Below the pieces are notes generated by a model, which saw only the letters and a list, made by a program, of their open reading frames with translations, was not told the DNA's origin and did no database searches. A program made the translations under genes and the position numbers. Shown here in pieces: positions 45,219 to 58,200 of a stretch of DNA of 64,000 bases (position 1 is its first letter; every line of letters starts with the position of its first letter). The DNA is from Prostheceraeus crozeri (taxonomy: Eukaryota; Platyhelminthes; Polycladida; Euryleptidae). Where the stretch lies: positions 117,705-181,704 of the forward strand of contig CAJQUW010006103.1 of the NCBI GenBank assembly GCA_907163375.1, given 5' to 3'.

Positions 45219-46973
45219 ATGTCTTCAGGTCCTACCATGCGTATAGAACCTTTTACTAGACAGTGTGACTTTTTGATATGGCTAAAAAAGTTTGAAATGC
45301 TTTTACGTATCACTAATGTTGAATCTGAAAAGAAAGTTGACTATTTGCTAACAAACTTAGACATGCAAATATTTGAGTCAGTTGTAACTGCTTTTCCCAA
45401 CACTGACAACTACGATGATATTGTGTCTTTTCTTACCGAGCGATATTCTACACATGACAAATTTTTGAATCGAATTGAATTTTTTGAAGTGACGTACTCA
45501 GGCTCTTTTGATGAATATGCATCGAAGCTGCAAATGCTTTATGAAAATTTTAGTACTGCATCTGTACGTGAAGATATTCTTATTGCAAAATTTTTGACTA
45601 CGATTCCGAAATCTCTGAGCAGTGAATTGCGCATCAGAAGACCAAAATCTCTCTCTGAATGTGTCAAAATTTGTAATTCTCTGAAATCTGTTCAAACGTC
45701 TTTGTCTACTCAGGTTGTGTCGCAAAGTCGCACAAATTCGTCAACAAGTAAATTTAATTCAAGTAAGGTTGCGAATGTTTCAAATACAAGAAAATGTTTT
45801 AGGTGTGGATCGAATTCTCATGTTGCATCCGACTCTAAGTGCCCTGCTAAGAACGCACAATGTAATTTTTGTAAAAAGAGCGGACATTTTGCATCTGTTT
45901 GTACACAGAAATCCAAAAACACTAGCAATGAACGTCAAGCTAGTAGTCAATCAAAGTCATTTCACATACGAACAAATGAAATTGGATGTTTTTCCAACAA
46001 CTTGTCTCCTCGTGTCAAGAAGGCCACTGTTTCAATGAACGTCACTACTGACAACAACGCAGATGTTAGTGACACTTTTATGGTTGATTCTGGATCAGAC
46101 ATTTCCTCCATGAATCTTTCATTTTATGAGAAGCATTTTTCTAGAGACCTGCTTCCACTAACTGATGCTGTGCTCAAAAATTTTGATCACTCTCGCGTGA
46201 AAGTTGTCGTAGGAATTTTGAAGGATGTTTGTTGCTACTTGAATGGAAACTCTGCCTACATTGACTTTGTCATTTTGAGCGTTGATCATCAACCTGTAAT
46301 AGGTGCAGATGCAATTTTTCACCTTGACATTACCGTAAAGCGTGGTCAAAGCGCTGAGCTTGTTGTTTCTTCTGGAAATGCTGAGCTTTCTACCTGTTCT
46401 GTAGCTCGCACTGAAAATCCAAGAAGTAATACTGTTTCTTCTTTGCCGAAGTTGAAGGGTTTTCAATTTTACATCCAGCTGAAAAATGATACTCCGTCCT
46501 CTCTTGTACAAAAACAGAGACGTGTTCCATTTGCTTTACAATCAGCAGTTGAAAATGAAATTAGTAAACTGTTGCAAGATGATGTCATTGAAGAAGTCGA
46601 CTTCTCACTGTTCCTTTCTCCAATTGTTGTTGTACCAAAGGCAAACAACAAGATAAGACTTTGTGTTGATTATAGGAAAATCAACCAGCACATTGTTGTC
46701 GACCAGCATCCTCTCCCTACTGTTGATGAGATTTTTGCTAAATTGACTGGTGCAAAATATTTTTCCAAGTTAGATTTGAAAGCAGCTTACCATCAGCTAG
46801 AAATCAGAGAAGATTCTCGTGATTTTACTGCGTTTACCTCGCACGTAGGTCAGTTCAGGTACAAACGCTTGCCGTTCGGACTAGCAAATGCACCGTCGGT
46901 CTACATGAAAGTGATTTTTACCATCTTGAGAAATTCTGTCAAAATACTGTCAGCTATCTTGATGACATACTGA
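45219..46973 (+). pseudogene. Gag-protease-RT (N-terminal part) of the Ty3-type element
   Basis: The 584-codon frame starts MSSGPTMRIEPF. Gag fills about residues 1-190. Two zinc knuckles follow (about 193-230): CFRCGSNSHVASDSKC, with atypical spacing, and a canonical CNFCKKSGHFASVC. The aspartic protease site VDSGSD is near residue 290. RT begins near 430 with LCVDYRKIN and motif A KLDLKAAYHQL, then FGLANAPS. The frame fails shortly before the RT YxDD motif: a one-base shift between about 46900 and 46960 moves the rest of Pol to another frame, and this frame stops at 46973. Confidence 0.92.
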
Positions 46974-47020
46974 TTTTTGGAAAATCACTTGAAGAACACG
47001 ATGCCTGTCTCAAGTCAACC

Positions 47021-47893
47021 TTGGACCAATTACGCTCTTACGGCATGACTTTGAATGATGACAAGTGTGTCTACCGTAGGACAAGTGTGCCATTTTTGGG
47101 TCGAATGCTTGGACCTCAAGGAATCTCGCCTCTTCCAGAGACACTTGAAGCAATCATGGGTGCTCCAGTTCCTCATGACAAACAATCATTACGCTCTTTC
47201 ATGGGTCTGATAAATTTTTACAGAAATTTTATTCCGAATGCTGCATCTATTTGCTCATCCTTATATGATTTGTTGCGCGAGAATGTAGCTTTTCAATGGA
47301 CCGAACAGCACCAAAGTGAATTTCAAAATTTGAAAGACTGCTTGTCTGATTTTGTTCCACTGGCGTTCTTTGATTGCGACATTAGTACTCCAACATTTCT
47401 TACCACTGATGCATCCGGCTACGGCATTTCTGCTGTTTTGTCACAAAAGTGCACTACTACTGGCAAAGAGCGGCCTGTCTATTTCCTCAGCAGAAAGTTG
47501 TCAGACACTGAAAAGACTTATTCAGTCTCCGAGAAAGAATTTCTTGCTGTACTCTGGGGTACAGAGCGTCTTCACCAGTATTTGTACGGAAGACATTTTC
47601 TGATTCGGACAGATCACCAATGCTTAAAACAATTGCTTTCGAACTCCTTTGATGGTGGGTCTGCACCGTGCCGTGTTATTCGCTGGGCAGCAAAGTTGCT
47701 ACAATATAACTTTGAAGTTCAGTATATTCCAGGAAAGCAAAATGTCGTTGCTGATGCTTTGTCACGAGTGCCGTCTCAAGAAAAAGACTCTAGTATTGAA
47801 CTCTTTTCTGTGTCATTAGGTCAAGTCAACAACAGTCCTATCTCATTGCAAGAGCTCACGAAGGCAACCACAGATGATGATGTTTTTCAATAA
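47021..47893 (+). pseudogene. RT C-terminus and RNase H of the Ty3-type element
   Basis: This frame contains the RT thumb and connection (RSYGMTLNDDKC, FLGRMLG) and RNase H (TTDASGYGISAVL; TDHQCLK; DALSRV). The RT catalytic YLDD lies just upstream, at about 46957-46968, in this same frame. It ends at an in-frame TAA (47891-47893, context CAA TAA TTG), after which the same frame continues into integrase. Confidence 0.9.
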
Positions 47894-49141
47894 TTGATTG
47901 CTACGATAAATAATGGCTGGCCTCAGCGTGCTTCATTGCTACCATCTTCTTTAGCAGGCTTTTGGAATGTGAGAATGGACTTGTCTGTGATCGATGGTGT
48001 AGTATGTCGTGGTGACAAGTTTGTTATTCCACCACTGCTTCGTGATCGGATTGTTTCAATTGCACATGAAGGTCACATGGGCATTTCTAAGTGTAAATCT
48101 CGCATACGTGAATTTTACTGGTGGCCCAATTTGAATTCGACTGTTGAATCACAATTGCGCTACTGTAGTTGTTGTCATGAACCAACTCGTGAATCTCCAG
48201 TGCAAGTACCGAATTACGTTAACAAACCTTGGCACCAGATTGCTATTGACATCAAAGGACCAAGCTATGATGAATCCCACAGACCATATTACATCATTGT
48301 TGTGATTGACTGTTACACTAAATTCATGTCTGCACGTGTATGTAGTTCTACAACTTCTGCAAAAGTGATCGAATTTTTGAGTAGCTTGTTTTCACTATTT
48401 GGTCAGTGTACTATGGTGACATCTGATAATGGACCACAGTTCATTTCCCACGAATTTTCTGAATTTTTACGAAACCGAGGTGTGATTCATAGGCGCTCTT
48501 CTGTCTATAACCCACAAAGTAATGGGGTTGTTGAACGAGTCAACAAAAATTTGAACAAATTGATCAATGCAATGTCTGTCGTAAGTGCCTGTAAATTGCA
48601 ACTAAGTATTGACAACTATGTACAAAATTATAATGCAACCATACATTCTTCAACTAACAAAATGCCTTCAGAATTAATGTTTGTGTATAAAGTGAAGACT
48701 AACTTGAACATTATTGTACCAAATGACGATGCCAACACAAAGGCGGGCCAGAACTTACGTCTGAAAAGTGAAGCAAATGCTCAATATGCGAATGAACGCA
48801 GACGACCACGTAGTACGAACATTTTTCAAGTGGGTCAATATGTTGTGACGAAAAAGGGGCAAACAAGGAAATTAACAAGGCAAGTCGGCCCTTTTACTTT
48901 CAAGATGAACGACGGCTTCTGCATCAACACAAGAAACATTTTACGTAAAGCAGAGCCTCTAGACAGTGACTTTGAAGTGCCATTCATACCAAAATCAGAG
49001 ACTTCTACAGAACGGCTTGATGAAAGTGCCGATTTACCTTTTGACAATTTACTGACATTACCGAGTTCTGAACCTTCACCACGTCGTTCAACTCGGGAGC
49101 GACGTCGACCGTCGTATCTTCGTGATTACTGTACCAAGTAA
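47894..49141 (+). pseudogene. Integrase of the Ty3-type element
   Basis: The H2C2 zinc-binding part (AHEGHMGISKCKSR...YCSCC) is followed by the DDE core: D in AIDIKGP, D in TSDNGPQF, E in SNGVVERVNK. The C-terminus is Arg/Pro-rich (RRSTRERRRPSYLRD) with no chromodomain. There is no ATG; the frame follows the TAA at 47891 directly, so it would be made only as part of a Gag-Pol read past that stop. Confidence 0.9.
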
Positions 49142-49303
49142 TCAATGTTACTCTGTTAATTTTTTTTATAATCAGATTTCTAAAAGCGATGGTTGTAGTG
49201 AAGCCAACTTTGTAAATATAGGCTGGACTGAGTTGTTTTCTTCGCACGCATATTTGTAGATACAATTCTTTTTATATCCCCTGTAAGTTGAATCCTTTCC
49301 GAT

Positions 49304-49316
49304 AAAGGAGGGAAAA
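49304..49316 (+). promoter_or_regulatory. Polypurine tract
   Basis: AAAGGAGGGAAAA lies immediately before the 3' LTR, the standard position for plus-strand priming. Confidence 0.85.
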
Positions 49317-49599
49317 TGTCGTATCTGGAATTGCAGCTTGTTTTAATTTGATACATTTTAAATGCCTGGAGTACCAGCTGTTGTTACCTAGGATACTTTA
49401 AAATTCATAATTTTGTATCTTATCGCTCAGGTCCTACTGTACGGCATGATGTACTTATCCTTATCTGACTTCAATACATTTTAACTTTTACATTTACAAT
49501 AGACTGGATTTTACCTTATGGGATTTATGGTTCATACAGTACAAGGCCATTTACTACTACTACAAATTACTACTCGGCATTACTAAGCTGGTCACTACA
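49317..49599 (+). repeat. 3' LTR (283 bp)
   Basis: Identical by eye to the 5' LTR. It is followed by the ATAAC duplication and then the remaining foldback arm. Confidence 0.95.
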
Positions 49600-50628
49600 A
49601 TAACTAAACTAGAGATGGAAAGTTAAGAGAACACTAGAGTTTTTACTCTGTAACATGAAATATTACGTGTACAACTTCTTAAACGCGTTTTAAAAGGGAT
49701 ATTTTCTGCGGATTTTTAATTGGGCAAGCATGTTTGTGAGCATACCACACATTGATATATCAGTTATTGGATGAAATTGAAAAATTCTGTCCGAGTGATA
49801 CAAATTAGAAGAAATTAAAACGGAAGAGTAAAAAAGAAATAAGTGTCAGAATTACTTCAAGAAAACCCGAAGCTAGCATCTGCATGTTTTAACGGAAGAT
49901 TCATATCTACCTTCAATGCATAACTGTGTTTCTTGTCAAACTTAGTTGATTTTGATCTTCGTATACCAATTAGCTTAATTGCGAATAACATGCAAATGCC
50001 TACTTTGAAATTCCAGATTTATATCATCTATTTGCTGCGTGCCTTAGAATAATAATGATTATTTTTTTATGAGGAATGACCGCATGCATTGCATATGCGT
50101 TTGGTGACATATGAAAGAATTGGAGTGCAAACTAGGAAGCGCTTCTCTAGTTACAGAACAAATTATGAAAGCTGTACTGAAGAAATATTTGCAATATCAA
50201 AAAAAATTGCCTACACACCTTTTATGACAAATTTGCACAAATTATCGATGTCGACTTTGACATTTTCATTGAACAATGGGCACACGCAACACGTTTGTGA
50301 GTGGTAGTCACAGAGTATTATCCGAATAGGGAATGAAATTCATAACAAGAAATGCAATGCAATGCCTATTACTTTATCATTCTAGAATTAGCATTATTTT
50401 GATTCTAACTATAGGTATTGTAGTTAACAACTTCGACAAGATTTATTCCGATTACCTCACGAAAGTTTGCTTCCATCAATACAAATTTATTTCTAAAAAG
50501 TTTCAACATTTTTGCTGATGGATTTCAAGCCCCTACTGTTGAATCAGCAGTATTAAGTTACTTATTAAGGAGACTGCATTCTACTGATATTACTCTATGT
50601 TACAACTGTTAAATTATAGTAATTTGCA

Positions 50629-50980
50629 GAAACGCGCAGAAACATCGATAATGACAACTACTGGTATTCCTATGCCACAAGGCACAAGAATAGACTTAAA
50701 CGCATTTAAATATGTGAGTGAAACTCATTTTCCAATTGTTTACTGATCATGAGAATGAATAGAATAATGTAAAACATGATAATCCTATCATAATCATAAT
50801 GCGCTGAAACGCGCAGAAACATCGATAATGACAACGACTGGTATTCCTATGCCACAAGGCACAAGAATAGACTTCAACGCAGTTAAAAGTGTGAGTGAAA
50901 CTCATTTTCCAATTGTTTACTGATCGTGAGAAGGAATAGAATTACGAAATACTTGATTGTATCATGCATATACGCAGAAA
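50629..50980 (+). repeat. 177-bp tandem duplication with two exon-like 74-nt blocks
   Basis: Two copies start at 50629 and 50806, with a stub of a third near 50976. In each, a GCGCAG acceptor-like site precedes a 74-nt block (50640-50713, 50817-50890) followed by a donor-like GTGAGTG. Both blocks stay open in one frame and contain MTTTGIPMPQGTRID. They differ at three codons near the end. It lies inside the large TIR element; the product is unknown. Confidence 0.6.
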
Positions 50981-51739
50981 CGTGTAGCAATGTCTGTGGC
51001 AGCTAAGATTTCCTTCATACTGTGACAAACCTGGAGGAATGGCATTGGTTATTAAATTTCGTGTGTAGTGCTTCTTATTGTGGTTTGAAAGGTGTTAAAA
51101 CGATATAAAAATTATTTATGAAGTACAATACAAATGCAAACAACTTCTTCATGTGTTAATAGTGATAAAGACATTGAAACTAGAGATGTCCTTCATAAAA
51201 ACGAAGGCATGAGCGCACTCGACTATACATGTAATATTTTTCGGCAATCCTTTCAAAGATAGTTATTTTTACAATTGCTAACTGGATGCCACTGTAGCTG
51301 AAAGTCAAAAATTGATTTAACATATTTCATCTTTTCGAAAATGTACTTCCGAAGTGCAATTGGCTTCCTTTTGTCTAATCAAAAATCCGCAGAAGATAAT
51401 CCATTTTAAAACGCGTTTAAGAAGTTGTACACGTTGAAATATTCTACAGCCAGCACGTGCATTGCGTTATTTCAAACAGTATCGATGCAACGACATGCAG
51501 TAAAACAACAGAATATTAAAATTATGTTTTTACTAAATATATTGGTTGAAACTTAATCACAACTCACATGCGAGTGCGATTTCCTAATTTGTTTGCAAAC
51601 TTAGAATTGCCGGTTTTCCCAAAATAAGCGGGCTCTGACCGACTAAAAATTCCGCTGTGACCTTGACAAAGTTCATGTAAAAAGCACACATTTTTGCAAA
51701 TAATCACCTTTTCGAGTTGCCAAAGTCACATCGATTTGG

Positions 51740-52288
51740 ACGTGTGTGAAGTTGGCGCAACCACTCAGCGCAACCATTTTTGTTTTTACTGTGCCACTAC
51801 CAAAAATCACATCAACCACACAATTCAAGGTCGCTGATTATGTGCCACTAGTCGGTTTCACGAAATTCAGCCTCCTTTGGCCAGAAAACGCAATTCAAAT
51901 TTCAAATTGGTTGCGCTGTGAAGTTGGCGCAACCAATTTTTCTGACTTTCATAAATTTAGCGCATCAAGCAACAAAAACCATAACAAACGATGAAATATC
52001 CATGCCTAATTATGTGCCACGCAAAAAATTAATAAAAATAATCGATCTTCATGGAAAAAATCCAGTTTCAAAATTTCATTTCACCGAAGTGTGAAGTTGG
52101 CGCAACCAAACTTCAAATCAAAATTACTCAGCACACCGGCAGTTATGCTTCACATAAATAGCACCAGCGGATGTGCCAGGTCAATCTTCATCAAATCAAT
52201 CAAACAAAAGCAATCTTTCACCCGCTCTAAAAGAAAACCTTAAACATCAAATCACATGACATAGCTTATAATAAAATACTGCACAACC
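51740..52288 (+). repeat. Diverged edge of the satellite array
   Basis: GGCGCAACC boxes recur at 51754, 51926 and 52099, then AGCGCAACC at 52289, so the spacing is 172, 173 and 190 bp. Each is near TGTGCCA words also found in the 372-bp unit. At 51909-51934 the box forms an inverted pair (GGTTGCGC...GCGCAACC). This looks like an old monomer form of the satellite. Confidence 0.8.
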
Positions 52289-55200
52289 AGCGCAACCATT
52301 TTTCATTTCGAGTGTGCCACTCCTGAAATGCATGTTTCTTGTACAATTTGGGGTCGCTGATTATGTGCCACGCATCAGTTTTACTAAATTCGGCCTCCTT
52401 CACTCGGAAAAACTCAATTCAAAGTTCAACTACATCACACAATAATTCCAGCGCAACCACTTTTCAAGTTGAAATTACTCTGTTCAAACGCCGTTTCACA
52501 TCAAATAAATAGCACCATCGTGTGTGCCAGGTCAATATTCATCAGAATAGACCAAACACTCGTACCTATTCACTCGCTAAATCAGAAAATATCATCCTTC
52601 AAAAACACATGATTTCCTGCCATGTATAGGCCTAGACATGAGCTGATCATCAATTCGAGTCAGCGCAACCATTTTTCATTTCGAGTGTGCCACTCCTGAA
52701 ATGCATGTTTCTTGTACAATTTGGGGTCGCTGATTATGTGCCACGCATCAGTTTTACTAAATTCGGCCTCCTTCACTCGGAAAACTCAATTCAAAGTTCA
52801 ACTACATCACACAATAATTCCAGCGCAACCACTTTTCAAGTTGAAATTACTCTGTTCAAACGCCGTTTCACATCAAATAAATAGCACCATCGTGTGTGCC
52901 AGGTCAATATTCATCAGAATAGACCAAACACTCGTACCTATTCACTCGCTAAATCAGAAAATATCATCCTTCAAAAACACATGATTTCCTGCCATGCATA
53001 GGCCTAGACATGAGCTGATCATCAATTCGAGTCAGCGCAACCATTTTTCATTTCGAGTGTGCCACTCCTGAAATGCATGTTTCTTGTACAATTTGGGGTC
53101 GCTGATTATGTGCCACGCATCACTTTTACTAAATTCGGCCTCCTTCACTCGGAAAACTCAATTCAAAGTTCAACTACATCACACAATAATTCCAGCGCAA
53201 CCACTTTTCAAGTTGAAATTACTCTGTTCAAACGCCGTTTCACATCAAATAAATAGCACCATCGTGTGTGCCAGGTCAATATTCATCAGAATCGACCAAA
53301 CACTCGTACCTATTCACTCGCTAAATCAGAAAATATCATCCTTCAAAAACACATGATTTCCTGCCATGTATAGGCCTAGACATGAGCTGATCATCAATTC
53401 GAGTCAGCGCAACCATTTTTCATTTCGAGTGTGCCACTCCTGAAATGCATGTTTCTTGTACAATTTGGGGTCGCTGATTATGTGCCACGCATCAGTTTTA
53501 CTAAATTCGGCCTCCTTCACTCGGAAAACTCAATTCAAAGTTCAACTACATCACACAATAATTCCAGCGCAACCACTTTTCAAGTTGAAATTACTCTGTT
53601 CAAACGCCGTTTCACATCAAATAAATAGCACCATCGTGTGTGCCAGGTCAATATTCATCAGAATAGACCAAACACTCGTACCTATTCACTCGCTAAATCA
53701 GAAAATATCATCCTTCAAAAACACATGATTTCCTGCCATGTATAGGCCTAGACATGAGCTGATCATCAATTCGAGTCAGCGCAACCATTTTTCATTTCGA
53801 GTGTGCCACTCCTGAAATGCATGTTTCTTGTACAATTTGGGGTCGCTGATTATGTGCCACGCATCAGTTTTACTAAATTCGGCCTCCTTCACTCGGAAAA
53901 CTCAATTCAAAGTTCAACTACATCACACAATAATTCCAGCGCAACCACTTTTCAAGTTGAAATTACTCTGTTCAAACGCCGTTTCACATCAAATAAATAG
54001 CACCATCGTGTTTGGCAGGTCAATATTCATCAGAATAGACCAAACACTCGTACCTATTCACTCGCTAAATCAGAAAATATCATCCTTCAAAAACACATGA
54101 TTTCCTACCATGTATAGGCCTAGACATGAGCTGATCATCAATTCGAGTCAGCGCAACCATTTTTCATTTCGAGTGTGCCACTCCTGAAATGCATGTTTCT
54201 AGTACAATTTGGGGTCGCTGATTATGTGCCACGCATCAGTTTTACTAAATTCGGCCTCCTTCACTCGGAAAACTCAATTCAAAGTTCAACTACATCACAC
54301 AATAATTCCAGCGCAACCACTTTTCAAGTTGAAATTACTCAGCTCAAACGTCGTTTCACATCAAATAAATAGCACCATCGTGTGTGCCAGGTCAATATTC
54401 ATCAGAATCGACCAAACACTCGTACCTATTCACTCGCTAAATCAGAAAATATCATCCTTCAAAAACACATGATTTCCTGCCATGTATAGGCCTAGACATG
54501 AGCTGATCATCAATTCGAGTCAGCGCAACCATTTTTCATTTCGAGTGTGCCACTCCTGAAATGCATGTTTCTAGTACAATTTGGGGTCGCTGATTATGTG
54601 CCACGCATCAGTTTTACTAAATTCGGCCTCCTTCACTCGGAAAACTCAATTCAAAGTTCAACTACATCACACAATAATTCCAGCGCAACCACTTTTCAAG
54701 TTGAAATTACTCAGCTCAAACGTCGTTTCACATCAAATAAATAGCACCATCGTGTGTGCCAGGTCAATATTCATCAGAATCGACCAAACACTCGTACCTA
54801 TTCACTCGCTAAATCAGAAAATATCATCCTTCAAAAACACATGATTTCCTGCCATGTATAGGCCTAGACATGAGCTGATCATCAATTCGAGTCAGCGCAA
54901 CCATTTTTCATTTCGAGTGTGCCACTCCTGAAATGCATGTTTCTAGTACAATTTGGGGTCGCTGATTATGTGCCACGCATCAGTTTTACTAAATTCGGCC
55001 TCCTTCACTCGGAAAACTCAATTCAAAGTTCAACTACATCACACAATAATTCCAGCGCAACCACTTTTCAAGTTGAAATTACTCAGCTCAAACGTCGTTT
55101 CACATCAAATAAATAGCACCATCGTGTGTGCCAGGTCAATATTCATCAGAATCGACCAAACACTCGTACCTATTCACTCGCTAAATCAGAAAATATCATC

Positions 55201-58200
55201 CTTCAAAAACACATGATTTCCTGCCATGTATAGGCCTAGACATGAGCTGATCATCAATTCGAGTCAGCGCAACCATTTTTCATTTCGAGTGTGCCACTCC
55301 TGAAATGCATGTTTCTAGTACAATTTGGGGTCGCTGATTATGTGCCACGCATCAGTTTTACTAAATTCGGCCTCCTTCACTCGGAAAACTCAATTCAAAG
55401 TTCAACTACATCACACAATAATTCCAGCGCAACCACTTTTCAAGTTGAAATTACTCAGCTCAAACGTCGTTTCACATCAAATAAATAGCACCATCGTGTG
55501 TGCCAGGTCAATATTCATCAGAATCGACCAAACACTCGTACCTATTCACTCGCTAAATCAGAAAATATCATCCTTCAAAAACACATGATTTCCTGCCATG
55601 TATAGGCCTAGACATGAGCTGATCATCAATTCGAGTCAGCGCAACCATTTTTCATTTCGAGTGTGCCACTCCTGAAATGCATGTTTCTAGTACAATTTGG
55701 GGTCGCTGATTATGTGCCACGCATCAGTTTTACTAAATTCGGCCTCCTTCACTCGGAAAACTCAATTCAAAGTTCAACTACATCACACAATAATTCCAGC
55801 GCAACCACTTTTCAAGTTGAAATTACTCAGCTCAAACGTCGTTTCACATCAAATAAATAGCACCATCGTGTGTGCCAGGTCAATATTCATCAGAATCGAC
55901 CAAACACTCGTACCTATTCACTCGCTAAATCAGAAAATATCATCCTTCAAAAACACATGATTTCCTGCCATGTATAGGCCTAGACATGAGCTGATCATCA
56001 ATTCGAGTCAGCGCAACCATTTTTCATTTCGAGTGTGCCACTCCTGAAATGCATGTTTCTAGTACAATTTGGGGTCGCTGATTATGTGCCACGCATCAGT
56101 TTTACTAAATTCGGCCTCCTTCACTCGGAAAACTCAATTCAAAGTTCAACTACATCACACAATAATTCCAGCGCAACCACTTTTCAAGTTGAAATTACTC
56201 AGCTCAAACGTCGTTTCACATCAAATAAATAGCACCATCGTGTGTGCCAGGTCAATATTCATCAGAATAGACCAAACACTCGTACCTATTCACTCGCTAA
56301 ATCAGAAAATATCATCCTTCAAAACACATGATTTCCTGCCATGTATAGGCCTAGACATGAGCTGATCATCAATTCGAGTCAGCGCAACCATTTTTCATTT
56401 CGAGTGTGCCACTCCTGAAATGCATGTTTCTAGTACAATTTGGGGTCGCTGATTATGTGCCACGCATCAGTTTTACTAAATTCGGCCTCCTTCACTCGGA
56501 AAACTCAATTCAAAGTTCAACTACATCACACAATAATTCCAGCGCAACCACTTTTCAAGTTGAAATTACTCAGCTCAAACGTCGTTTCACATCAAATAAA
56601 TAGCACCATCGTGTGTGCCAGGTCAATATTCATCAGAATCGACCAAACACTCGTACCTATTCACTCGCTAAATCAGAAAATATCATCCTTCAAAAACACA
56701 TGATTTCCTGCCATGTATAGGCCTAGACATGAGCTGATCATCAATTCGAGTCAGCGCAACCATTTTTCATTTCGAGTGTGCCACTCCTGAAATGCATGTT
56801 TCTAGTACAATTTGGGGTCGCTGATTATGTGCCACGCATCAGTTTTACTAAATTCGGCCTCCTTCACTCGGAAAACTCAATTCAAAGTTCAACTACATCA
56901 CACAATAATTCCAGCGCAACCACTTTTCAAGTTGAAATTACTCAGCTCAAACGTCGTTTCACATCAAATAAATAGCACCATCGTGTGTGCCAGGTCAATA
57001 TTCATCAGAATCGACCAAACACTCGTACCTATTCACTCGCTAAATCAGAAAATATCATCCTTCAAAAACACATGATTTCCTGCCATGTATAGGCCTAGAC
57101 ATGAGCTGATCATCAATTCGAGTCAGCGCAACCATTTTTCATTTCGAGTGTGCCACTCCTGAAATGCATGTTTCTAGTACAATTTGGGGTCGCTGATTAT
57201 GTGCCACGCATCAGTTTTACTAAATTCGGCCTCCTTCACTCGGAAAACTCAATTCAAAGTTCAACTACATCACACAATAATTCCAGCGCAACCACTTTTC
57301 AAGTTGAAATTACTCAGCTCAAACGTCGTTTCACATCAAATAAATAGCACCATCGTGTGTGCCAGGTCAATATTCATCAGAATCGACCAAACACTCGTAC
57401 CTATTCACTCGCTAAATCAGAAAATATCATCCTTCAAAAAACACATGATTTCCTGCCATGTATAGGCCTAGACATGAGCTGATCATCAATTCGAGTCAGC
57501 GCAACCATTTTTCATTTCGAGTGTGCCACTCCTGAAATGCATGTTTCTAGTACAATTTGGGGTCGCTGATTATGTGCCACGCATCAGTTTTACTAAATTC
57601 GGCCTCCTTCACTCGGAAAACTCAATTCAAAGTTCAACTACATCACACAATAATTCCAGCGCAACCACTTTTCAAGTTGAAATTACTCAGCTCAAACGTC
57701 GTTTCACATCAAATAAATAGCACCATCGTGTGTGCCAGGTCAATATTCATCAGAATCGACCAAACACTCGTACCTATTCACTCGCTAAATCAGAAAATAT
57801 CATCCTTCAAAAACACATGATTTCCTGCCATGTATAGGCCTAGACATGAGCTGATCATCAATTCGAGTCAGCGCAACCATTTTTCATTTCGAGTGTGCCA
57901 CTCCTGAAATGCATGTTTCTAGTACAATTTGGGGTCGCTGATTATGTGCCACGCATCAGTTTTACTAAATTCGGCCTCCTTCACTCGGAAAACTCAATTC
58001 AAAGTTCAACTACATCACACAATAATTCCAGCGCAACCACTTTTCAAGTTGAAATTACTCAGCTCAAACGTCGTTTCACATCAAATAAATAGCACCATCG
58101 TGTGTGCCAGGTCAATATTCATCAGAATAGACCAAACACTCGTACCTATTCACTCGCTAAATCAGAAAATATCATCCTTCAAAACACATGATTTCCTGCC

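Larger units (their letters stand above)
44747..49599 (+). mobile_element. Ty3-type LTR retrotransposon, full length
   Basis: The element is 4853 bp with 283-bp LTRs, an exact 5-bp duplication ATAAC (44742-44746 and 49600-49604), and Gag-Pol in the order Gag with CCHC knuckles, protease, RT, RNase H, integrase, which places it in Ty3/metavirus type. There is no chromodomain and no env. The coding region has a frameshift in RT and an in-frame stop before integrase, although the LTRs are identical. Described as a broken copy only. Confidence 0.95.
44213..49658. mobile_element. 588-bp foldback element, split by a retrotransposon
   Basis: It is inserted in the left TIR of the larger element; AATATT flanks it on both sides (44207-44212 and 49659-49664), and the undisturbed right TIR shows the empty site. 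Left arm 44213-44474; right arm about 44538-44746 continuing at 49605-49658 after the Ty3-type insertion. The arms match almost fully as inverted copies (outer end TCATGTTACAGAGTAAAAAC). It has no coding capacity. Confidence 0.85.
43911..51739. mobile_element. Large element with ~360-bp terminal inverted repeats
   Basis: The left repeat (43911-44212, continued at 49665-49725) is a near-exact inverse of the right repeat (51378-51739): it starts CCAAATCGATGTGACTTTGG and includes GCAATGCACGTGCTGGCTGT and AACTTCTTAAACGCGTTTTA. Without the nested insertions it would be about 2.4 kb. The interior (49726-51377) has no recognised transposase and holds a 177-bp tandem duplication. No target duplication is evident. 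The right end touches the satellite edge. Confidence 0.85.
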
